Source of the DNA: Parabacteroides acidifaciens
GTDB taxonomy: Bacteria > Bacteroidota > Bacteroidia > Bacteroidales > Tannerellaceae
DNA length: 64,000 bases
NCBI RefSeq assembly: GCF_003363715.1
Contig: NZ_QREV01000024.1
Location: forward strand, 1 to 64,000
Direction: 5' to 3'
The notes under the pieces are model-generated. The model was not told the origin of the DNA, ran no database searches, and saw only the letters and a program-made list of their open reading frames with translations. The position numbers and the translations under genes were made by a program. Shown piece after piece: positions 27,064 through 33,942 of the stretch. Positions within the stretch are counted from its first letter, which is position 1, and every line of letters starts with the position of its first letter.

Positions 27064-28536
27064 TTAATTATCATTACATTTAGGACATAAAATATCAGGA
27101 TAATACCACTTATCTTCCCCATATTTTTTTAGGATTTCTTTATAACAAACCTGTTTTACTGATCTACATTTCCTGAAAACATCACATGTAGAACATAAAG
27201 ATTCTTTAGGAATATTTTTTTGATTAATATAAAACAAATCCAATGCCTTCTGAGAATTCCAAATTTCTTCTATGCTTTGATTCAAAATATTACCAACCAA
27301 AAAATGAGGATTCCAATATAGTTCTTCACAAATAGTTACCTGCCCATCCGGTAATATAAATAACCCCGAATAATTTGCAGAACAATTCGCACGATTGAAA
27401 AAATCATTCATACTTTTTGGTTTAGGCAAAAAAGATATATTCGTTGCTGGCTTAGGATTCCTTATCGCAAAATCAACATCTGAACGAACAGAATCAATAA
27501 AAAGGGTAATATCTGAAATATTATTTTGACGAGAAGCTATTCTTTCATAATCTTCTTTCAAATACATAGATTTACCAGCTGTATCTATTTTCCATTCCAG
27601 GAGATGACTATAATCTTTTATTGAATTAAATATCGATTTCATATCTTCCACACTATCATTTTTACAGGTTAAAACAGTATGAATAAAAAAGTTGATATCA
27701 TGTTTCTCTAATAAATCAAGAGTATTCATTATCTTATTTACATAAGAATGTGTAACCCCTATCATAGATGAAAGATGATCTGTAATTAACGTGTCCAAAG
27801 ATATTTGAATATCTTCTACTCCCAATCTTGTCAACTTTAACACATCGGACTCTTCCATTGGTTTCTTTGTAGATAGATAAGGATGATAACCTTGTGAGTA
27901 TAAATATTCCACCAATTCAAACCAATACTCATACAAAAAAAACTCTCCCCCTATAACATCGATTGTTTTTACATCCAATTTTACAGCTTCATCTATCAAC
28001 TCTTTCATTCGACTGAAAGGAATTTGGCAATCAATCTTATTTCTTCGATCTGCATAGCAATAAAAACAATTTGTATAACATCTGTTATTGACCATTAACG
28101 TCAGATTGGAAGGTGTAAAATAACGTCTATTTTTCAGATCTATAAAATCATATTTAAAAGACTTATAATCAAACCTATTAGTTAAATTATCTTCATTACT
28201 ATCTACAATACAGAATGGAGGAAAAACCGAAACTCCGTCCTTTGATCGAATTGATAAAAACTTATCCTTGTTATATATTTTATAAATAAAATTTCTTATT
28301 AAATTTGGATCTATATTTAAAGAGATAGATGCATTCTGTATAGAGACTTCCATATCATCTCCATTAAAGAATGATAATATTTGAGCATATAATGGATGTA
28401 TCAAAGCTTCAAAACTACTTATAACTCCCGCGGGCATCCGATTATCTCTACCATAATATCGAGCCAAAACAAGAACTCTACCCCCATCAGATTTTAAGGT
28501 ATAATTCGTATTAAATATCACATTTTTCATATACAT
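27064..28536 (-). CDS. Radical SAM/SPASM peptide maturase (cassette B)
   Basis: 490 residues. The N-terminal 110 residues form a domain shared with the other maturase (ALIHPLYAQILSFFNG compared with SFIHPLQAILLSFF), possibly a leader-recognition element. The radical SAM core has CYTNCFYCYADR (CX3CX2C, about 150-160) for the S-adenosylmethionine-binding [4Fe-4S] cluster, and DVIGGEFFLY. The C-terminal SPASM-like region has CX12GX4C (ILPDGQVTICEELYWNP), then CX2CX5CX6C and a final CPKC, for auxiliary clusters. Enzymes of this class make thioether or C-C crosslinks in peptides. The substrate is probably the 46-residue precursor encoded just upstream (28593-28733), separated from it by a terminator hairpin. 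The gene is strikingly AT-rich. Confidence 0.9.
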   Translation of the reverse strand: MYMKNVIFNTNYTLKSDGGRVLVLARYYGRDNRMPAGVISSFEALIHPLYAQILSFFNGDDMEVSIQNASISLNIDPNLIRNFIYKIYNKDKFLSIRSKDGVSVFPPFCIVDSNEDNLTNRFDYKSFKYDFIDLKNRRYFTPSNLTLMVNNRCYTNCFYCYADRRNKIDCQIPFSRMKELIDEAVKLDVKTIDVIGGEFFLYEYWFELVEYLYSQGYHPYLSTKKPMEESDVLKLTRLGVEDIQISLDTLITDHLSSMIGVTHSYVNKIMNTLDLLEKHDINFFIHTVLTCKNDSVEDMKSIFNSIKDYSHLLEWKIDTAGKSMYLKEDYERIASRQNNISDITLFIDSVRSDVDFAIRNPKPATNISFLPKPKSMNDFFNRANCSANYSGLFILPDGQVTICEELYWNPHFLVGNILNQSIEEIWNSQKALDLFYINQKNIPKESLCSTCDVFRKCRSVKQVCYKEILKKYGEDKWYYPDILCPKCNDN

Positions 28537-28556
28537 ATAATATTATTATTAAAAAA

Positions 28557-28589
28557 TTTGAAGTGGAGAAAAGAATTCTCCACTTCAAA
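28557..28589 (-). terminator. Intrinsic terminator after the 46-residue precursor
   Basis: A perfect 14-bp stem (tttgaagtggagaa at 28557-28570 with 28576-28589) and a five-base loop. On the minus strand it is followed by TTTTTT. It lies three bases after the precursor stop and 20 bases before the maturase start, so partial read-through would give much more precursor mRNA than maturase mRNA. Confidence 0.9.
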
Positions 28590-28592
28590 AAA

Positions 28593-28733
28593 TCACATAA
28601 AGCCACTGTAACAATTTATTGTACATGCAGCACAACCCATTCCACCTTCAACCTCTTCCATCTCATTTTCAAGTAATTCGGAAACATCCAAATCTTTTTC
28701 CTGAGGCTGATTGTTCAAATCTTGTGTATCCAT
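28593..28733 (-). CDS. Double-glycine-leader RiPP precursor peptide, 46 residues
   Basis: A small gene with start at 28733. The acidic leader of 31 residues ends in the double-glycine motif MEEVEGG (LDVSELLENE before it), typical of substrates of C39 peptidase exporters. The predicted core is MGCAACTINCYSGFM: 15 residues with three Cys in the spacing CX2CX3C. The C39 exporter encoded at 33943-36144 should cut after Gly31. The radical SAM/SPASM enzyme encoded immediately downstream would install bridges from the Cys residues. A strong hairpin terminator follows the stop. Its leader resembles that of the second precursor (31780-31953) in having an LxxxELLE-type helix and a terminal GG. It is not a known peptide to me. 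The leader type resembles the Bacteroidales GG-leader natural-product precursors. Confidence 0.88.
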   Translation of the reverse strand: MDTQDLNNQPQEKDLDVSELLENEMEEVEGGMGCAACTINCYSGFM

Positions 28734-28758
28734 AGTAGTACAAGAATTTATAAATTAC

Positions 28759-29301
28759 CTACTCTATATGGTTTTCGGTATCCCCACTCGATTCTATATA
28801 TAAATATTGCATAAGGAGCAATTTAGTGATAACAGCTATTATTTTCCGTAATAAATCATTTCTGTCAACGGATCTGTTAGCCTCCAATATATCCTCAACC
28901 AGCTCCATCCCCGTAAAAGACTGCCTTCCGTAACAAATCCGTATAAAGAAATCTGTCCATAAATTATAAGGTTCACAAAAGATGATCTTTTGTTCAGTAT
29001 ACAATGTCGAAAATGAAAATATCACATTTACTTTCTTCCTTTCCAACATCCCAACTAACCGCTCGTCTATTTCCAGATTATATATTTTGATAAAACTATT
29101 CACACGTAGCTTCACATTAAGCAGATAACTTTCAAAATCCCCTCTTTTCAACAGTGATAATGCTGTTTTCGCATTATTCTGCTCAAACAAACGATAAAAA
29201 GAGCTACACAAATTATCTATTTCCAGTCTGTATTGCTCAATAGCCTCATTAAGCATCTTCCGATCCAAATGGCAAAACTGTATGTTGCATCGTCCTTTCA
29301 T
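28759..29301 (-). CDS. Hypothetical protein, 180 residues, in precursor cassette B
   Basis: I do not recognise this protein. It is a mostly helical, soluble-looking protein (no signal peptide or TM segment) with EQYRLEIDNLCSSFYRLFEQ near the start and an aromatic patch EPYNLWTDFFIRICYGRQ at about 110-127. It starts one base after the stop of the glycosyltransferase-like gene and ends 25 bases before the 46-residue precursor. This position suggests an accessory role in making or recognising that peptide, or immunity to it. Its composition is as AT-rich as its neighbours from 27 to 30.2 kb. Confidence 0.7.
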   Translation of the reverse strand: MKGRCNIQFCHLDRKMLNEAIEQYRLEIDNLCSSFYRLFEQNNAKTALSLLKRGDFESYLLNVKLRVNSFIKIYNLEIDERLVGMLERKKVNVIFSFSTLYTEQKIIFCEPYNLWTDFFIRICYGRQSFTGMELVEDILEANRSVDRNDLLRKIIAVITKLLLMQYLYIESSGDTENHIE

Positions 29302-29302
29302 A

Positions 29303-30160
29303 TTATCTATTATTGAGGAATTTAACTATACGATCATAATACTCAGGATACTCATAATATAACCTCTGTCCCATCATATAGCAAAGCATACTATTTTGTT
29401 TATGGTACCCGATAACATGTATAAATTTACAAGAATGCGGTACAGAGCTAAACCTGACCAGTTCTTTAAAAGAATCGCTAATCCCATCCAACAAATACTC
29501 AACGGGACAAGATTTATTCTTTGCCAAAGAATAATAAATATATTGTTCAAAAACATTATTTACAATTGAAACTTCTTTCTTAGTTAATTGAGATATAATA
29601 TCATAATTAACATCTATAAAACGAAACACTTTTTCAGTATAATCTTTAAAAAACTCTATGTTACAGCCACCAACTATACCTAAATTTGATTCATTAACAA
29701 CCGAATCATTTTCCGGTTTCATAAAACTATCATATTTTATACCTCTTTCTATCAAATCAAAAAAAGATTTTCTATTATAGGAATAATTATATTCAAAATG
29801 TTGAGCAATAAGCTGAGATGATTCTATTCTATTAGGAAATTTATTCCAAATGAAAATATCATTATCTACATGGATAAAAGGTTCATTTTGCAAACTATAT
29901 GTATAAATCTTACCTAATGCCCATAAACCTTCATCATAATGATCTATATCATTTAGACATACTTGAACCGATGTATAGGGAAGTCGTAATTTATTTATCA
30001 ATAAATCATATCCAGCCCTATCGGTAACAAGCTCAACCTTATCATAAAATTCAAGCAGTTTCAGACAGCTAAGTGTCCAACTTATATAATGGAATACAGG
30101 ATCATACCAACCTCCACTACCTTGAAATGGTTTCGACCAAAAACTTTGTATAATCTTCAT
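29303..30160 (-). CDS. Glycosyltransferase-like protein (DUF6734-type)
   Basis: 285 residues. The GT-A-like pattern includes SWTLSCLKLLEFYDKVELVT near the N-terminus, a metal-binding-like acidic motif FIHVDNDIFIWNKFP (about 95-109) and later NLGIVGGCNIEFFKDY, which together resemble nucleotide-sugar transferases. I believe it matches the family labelled DUF6734, but this is from memory. No signal peptide. It is the first gene of the AT-rich cassette B (transferase, 180-residue protein, 46-residue precursor, maturase), and an 87-base gap separates it from the upstream maturase gene. It would most likely glycosylate the peptide or another acceptor in the cytoplasm. Confidence 0.7.
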   Translation of the reverse strand: MKIIQSFWSKPFQGSGGWYDPVFHYISWTLSCLKLLEFYDKVELVTDRAGYDLLINKLRLPYTSVQVCLNDIDHYDEGLWALGKIYTYSLQNEPFIHVDNDIFIWNKFPNRIESSQLIAQHFEYNYSYNRKSFFDLIERGIKYDSFMKPENDSVVNESNLGIVGGCNIEFFKDYTEKVFRFIDVNYDIISQLTKKEVSIVNNVFEQYIYYSLAKNKSCPVEYLLDGISDSFKELVRFSSVPHSCKFIHVIGYHKQNSMLCYMMGQRLYYEYPEYYDRIVKFLNNR

Positions 30161-30247
30161 TTTATATTCCTTTCATATTGTTATTGCAAATAAAGTATAT
30201 ATTAGTCCGAAAATACAAGATCGAAATTTATTTATATCAATAAATTA

Positions 30248-31756
30248 CTAATAGCCTAAATTATTTATCATTTTAGGAGATATTAAACATCGAGGATCCG
30301 GAAAATCCCAATATTTTTTACCATATGCTTTTACAATATCACTCCAACATCTATTCCGATACTGGAAGCAGGAATTAAAAAGAGTACAATTTTTACAAGT
30401 ACTCGTTTTTTGTATTTCTTTTTGAGACAAATTGACTAACCTGATAGAGCGGGGAGAGTTCCATATTTCCTTTAAGTAATCAATAGTAGCATCACCTATA
30501 ATAAAAGATGGATGCCAATATAACTGTTCGCAGATAGTGGCCTGCCCATCCGGCAAAATAAACAAATGCGTATTCAAGGCTGAACAACTACTACCCTCGA
30601 AATAACGGCTTCCACCATCCGTCTGATGGAATTTTTGTTGCCGGAACGATTCATTCAACAATATAGTAAAAGGGGATGCCGGAATAATAAATTCCTGTAT
30701 ATAATCGAACAACCCGATAAGTTCCTCATAAGAAGGTTTGATTTTCTTCATTTCTCCAGGAGCCACATGCAAAGAATTGCTGACCGGAACAATCCGCCAG
30801 TCAGACAAATTTTCCAGCGTTAAAAGAAACCGAAACAAATCTGTCAGAACATGGCAGTTGCAATTATAAGTAGAAACGACTGTCGATACCTGATAATCAA
30901 AACCGCTTTGATCCAACAACCGCAGGCCATGTTCCATGTTTTGCCAATAAGTATCTGACACCCGTAGCGATTCTTGTAATACAGAAGATGAAACCGCATC
31001 AAGAGAAACCTGGATAATATGGCTGTAACCGGTCTTACGCAAGCGTTCCAATAACTCTGCTGTAAAAGGTATTTTAGTTGATAAATATCCCGGTGCAATA
31101 TCCCGTCGGACAAGTTCCTTCAATATAACCTCCCAATCCGGACGCAAAAAAACTTCCCCTCCGATCAAAGCAACCTGTTGTACCTGCAAATCTGCCGCTT
31201 CCTGTATCAATGCCAATATACGAGAAGCCGGAAGCAAATGCCTTACTTTTGTTTTAGTATCCGCATAACAGTATTTACAATGTGTTACACATTGATTGGT
31301 CAACATAAATGTCAACAACAACGGACCAGAATAAAGACGCCGTGAAAACAAATCCAATTTTCCGCATACGAAATTATCCGGCTTCAACTGTATAAATTGA
31401 AAATCATTTCCTGCATCTTCCTTTCTAATCAGAATTTTTTTAGGAAATACTATTTTTTGCCCATTCCATACGGTATAAACCGGAGATTCATTTTCCAAAT
31501 AAAGATCCAAAAGACGTTCCATATAGGTTACGTCCCGGTGAAAGAAATTAGCCAACGCCTCAATGTTTTCCTGCAAAGTCCTGTTATAGGTAAAAAAACT
31601 TAGCAAAATAGCTTGAAGAGGGTGAATAAAGGATTGCCAGTCTTTGGAACAGTCCACACCGTGTCGTATCCTGGAAAAAAGTATAATACGATATACATCG
31701 TTCCTCAACACATAACACGGATTCAAAACATATATATGATTCTTTCGCTGTACCAT
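30248..31756 (-). CDS. Radical SAM/SPASM peptide maturase (cassette A)
   Basis: 502 residues with the same layout as the enzyme at 27064-28536. The shared N-terminal domain (about 1-115) is followed by a radical SAM core with CVTHCKYCYADT (CX3CX2C, about 152-163) and ALIGGEVFLRPDW. The SPASM-like region has CX12GX4C (ILPDGQATICEQLYWHP), CX2CX5CX6C (CKNCTLFNSC) and a last Cys. It should bind three iron-sulfur clusters and form bridges in the 57-residue precursor encoded 23 bases upstream. Base composition is close to 40 percent GC in a sampled line, unlike the AT-rich partner, so the two maturases probably entered the locus separately. Confidence 0.9.
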   Translation of the reverse strand: MVQRKNHIYVLNPCYVLRNDVYRIILFSRIRHGVDCSKDWQSFIHPLQAILLSFFTYNRTLQENIEALANFFHRDVTYMERLLDLYLENESPVYTVWNGQKIVFPKKILIRKEDAGNDFQFIQLKPDNFVCGKLDLFSRRLYSGPLLLTFMLTNQCVTHCKYCYADTKTKVRHLLPASRILALIQEAADLQVQQVALIGGEVFLRPDWEVILKELVRRDIAPGYLSTKIPFTAELLERLRKTGYSHIIQVSLDAVSSSVLQESLRVSDTYWQNMEHGLRLLDQSGFDYQVSTVVSTYNCNCHVLTDLFRFLLTLENLSDWRIVPVSNSLHVAPGEMKKIKPSYEELIGLFDYIQEFIIPASPFTILLNESFRQQKFHQTDGGSRYFEGSSCSALNTHLFILPDGQATICEQLYWHPSFIIGDATIDYLKEIWNSPRSIRLVNLSQKEIQKTSTCKNCTLFNSCFQYRNRCWSDIVKAYGKKYWDFPDPRCLISPKMINNLGY

Positions 31757-31779
31757 ATCCGATAACCGGCTTTTTTATC

Positions 31780-31953
31780 CTAATATATTCCTCCCAAAAA
31801 ACATCCTAACCCGCAATTCGCCAAATCTTCGTCATTCTCGATGCCACCTTGTATTTCCAGCAGTTCATCCAAATTCAGAAACTCTTCCACGGAATCTGCC
31901 GCTTTGTTGTCTGCCACCTTCGGCAGTTCTTCCTTAAACTGATTTTTTTTCAT
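31780..31953 (-). CDS. Double-glycine-leader RiPP precursor peptide, 57 residues
   Basis: The frame is open from 32019, but the start at 31953 (MKKNQFKEELPKV) gives a normal leader and overlaps the upstream glycosyltransferase stop by 20 bases. The leader is 37 residues, acidic and helical (SVEEFLNLDELLE), and ends in the double-glycine cleavage motif IQGG. The predicted core is IENDEDLANCGLGCFLGGIY: 20 residues with two Cys in CX3C spacing and Gly-rich turns. A second GG near the end (FLGG) could be an alternative cut but would leave only two residues. The C39 exporter should process it, and the radical SAM/SPASM protein encoded 23 bases downstream is its likely maturase. The core differs from that of the 46-residue precursor. 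Confidence 0.88.
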   Translation of the reverse strand: MKKNQFKEELPKVADNKAADSVEEFLNLDELLEIQGGIENDEDLANCGLGCFLGGIY

Positions 31954-32788
31954 AACATTCAATTCTTTTATAATTAGACAAACTTTGTGCAAAACGATAA
32001 ACCCAGACAAGACGATCATAGAACCAGTATCGTAACTCCCAGTCTTTTTCCTCCGTAAAGTTCTGTTGCATATATCCGTACAACTTGTCGGCTACATATA
32101 GCAAAGAATCGTAACGCTCCGGATTTTTCGAATGAGTTATAGAAGCATCATGCTGACGATAACCATAGAAATTAAAATCTATTACTTTCATACGTAGGGC
32201 AGAACAAACCACTATGGGCGACCATAACGCATCTTCATGAAAAATAGGAGCAAAACGAAATCGGTGCCTTCCGATAAATTCACGTCTGTACAAACATACC
32301 ACTACCATCGGATTAAAAACATGTTGTTTACTCAACTCCAAAAAGCACTCCCTGCCTGTTAAGACCTCCTGAAAAACAGTTTTATCCCTCCATCTGAACG
32401 GATTTATTTTCCTCCCGTTTTCATATAAATAGACAAGACCTGCCATCAAGATATCCGTTTGATATTCTTCCGCTTCGGTTACCAGTCGTTCATAAGACTT
32501 ATAGATTACCCAATCGTCACTATCGACAAAGGCTATATATTTACCGCATGCCACCTCCAAACCTGCATTCCTGGCATTTCCCAAACCTTTGTTAGCCTGA
32601 CGAATAATCTTAAAACGGCTATCCCTGCAAGCAAAATCATCCATGATTTCCACAGAACTATCGGTCGAGCCGTCATCTACAATGATAAATTCCATATCAT
32701 ACAAGGTCTGCCCCATTAATGATTGCAGACACGTGGATAAATATGTCTCCGTATTATATACTGGAACGATAACAGACACCATGCACAT
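31934..32788 (-). CDS. Glycosyltransferase family 2 protein
   Basis: 284 residues with a classic GT2 N-terminus: VSVIVPVYNTETYLSTCL, FIIVDDGSTDSS, the GNARNAGL motif and the metal-binding YIAFVDSDDWV (about 88-98). The C-terminal half is basic and aromatic. It lies two bases after the HlyD-type adaptor gene and overlaps the 57-residue precursor gene by 20 bases. Translation of the transferase and precursor may therefore be coupled. It is a candidate to glycosylate the peptide. Donor unknown. Confidence 0.88.
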   Translation of the reverse strand: MCMVSVIVPVYNTETYLSTCLQSLMGQTLYDMEFIIVDDGSTDSSVEIMDDFACRDSRFKIIRQANKGLGNARNAGLEVACGKYIAFVDSDDWVIYKSYERLVTEAEEYQTDILMAGLVYLYENGRKINPFRWRDKTVFQEVLTGRECFLELSKQHVFNPMVVVCLYRREFIGRHRFRFAPIFHEDALWSPIVVCSALRMKVIDFNFYGYRQHDASITHSKNPERYDSLLYVADKLYGYMQQNFTEEKDWELRYWFYDRLVWVYRFAQSLSNYKRIECYEKKSV

Positions 32789-32790
32789 AT

Positions 32791-33930
32791 TTATTTTCGT
32801 TTAAAGATTTCATATAAGGGTGTGAATATCCGCTTCAAGACACTCTTACTTGCCATAATAATTTCAGCCTGACCAGACAACCCCGTTTCATAATCGATTG
32901 TCTCACCTACCGATGTTACCAACTTATCAGGAAAAGCGACCTCGACAGCATAACTCTTATTGTAAGGAACATAAGAGACAGACGCTATCTTCCCTACCAC
33001 ATATCCGTAAGTATGTACCGGAAACTTGGCCAGTTCCACCTGCACAAGATCTCCCTGTTCTATACCACCAACTTCACTCTCTGCCAAAAACAATCTTCCA
33101 ATCGGTTTCCCTCTCGAACCGGAAACTACCGAACAGACTGTATCTCCTTTATGAACTACCGTCCTACGGCTCCAACTTTTACCCAACAGGAGTATACCAT
33201 CCGTCTTACTTTTGATCATATATCTACTTTCCCAGGTTTTCAAACTGTTCACCATATTCTCATAAGCCAGTTCCAACATCCGGCGGTTCTTCTGTATTTC
33301 CATCTTATGTGTAATATCCAGTTCGAATAATTCTCTTTTAAGTTGAAGAATCGCCAATCCGTTTTTATCATCCAATTCCGTTTGCAACCTAAGTTCCTCC
33401 TGCAAAAACGCTTTTCTCTGCGGATACAGATCCAACTCCTGATAGGCCAGACAGGTACGAACAGCTTGGGTAAACTGTTCATAAGCACCAGACATTTCAC
33501 CCATAATCAGGTCAAACGGATAATTTTTCAGATACCGGATATCATTCGTACGGTAATACCATTCTACGCAAGTCAATACCTGGCAAAACCGTTTTACATC
33601 TGTCAACGAAGCCGGATTTTGGATGATCCCCAGTGTATCATTCTTTTTTACAGAAGCGCGATCTTCCACAAAAAAACGATCGACCAACCCATCACTATTA
33701 GCTGTTATCCATTCCGCATTCGAACGGTCGTCGATAACAACAGAAGACTGTACTACATCCGGATATTCGAATAAAGCAGTTCCTACCAGCAAAAGCACAA
33801 TCAACCCATATATGATATAACTTCCCGTATGGATAAGCCAACCCGGAGCATCCCCCAGTATATCGTTGTTTTCACGGCTATACAGTTCGATTTTGTCCGC
33901 TTCTGTTTTCTGTTCATATAAAACTTCCAT
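32791..33930 (-). CDS. HlyD-family secretion adaptor protein
   Basis: 379 residues. A single N-terminal TM segment (about 35-57) is preceded by a cytoplasmic tail, then a lipoyl-like half (NAEWITANSDGLVDRFFVED), a coiled-coil hairpin (about 160-240, rich in Glu, Lys and Gln) and the second half with DGILLLGKSWSRRTVVHKGD and beta-barrel strands. This is the type-I-secretion or bacteriocin-export adaptor that spans the periplasm. It follows the C39 exporter by 12 bases, as in many peptide exporters. No TolC gene lies in this operon; the outer-membrane exit could be the TolC-type protein encoded at 10897-12372, another TolC, or the beta-barrel protein in this operon. Confidence 0.9.
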   Translation of the reverse strand: MEVLYEQKTEADKIELYSRENNDILGDAPGWLIHTGSYIIYGLIVLLLVGTALFEYPDVVQSSVVIDDRSNAEWITANSDGLVDRFFVEDRASVKKNDTLGIIQNPASLTDVKRFCQVLTCVEWYYRTNDIRYLKNYPFDLIMGEMSGAYEQFTQAVRTCLAYQELDLYPQRKAFLQEELRLQTELDDKNGLAILQLKRELFELDITHKMEIQKNRRMLELAYENMVNSLKTWESRYMIKSKTDGILLLGKSWSRRTVVHKGDTVCSVVSGSRGKPIGRLFLAESEVGGIEQGDLVQVELAKFPVHTYGYVVGKIASVSYVPYNKSYAVEVAFPDKLVTSVGETIDYETGLSGQAEIIMASKSVLKRIFTPLYEIFKRK

Positions 33931-33942
33931 CTTATACCGATA

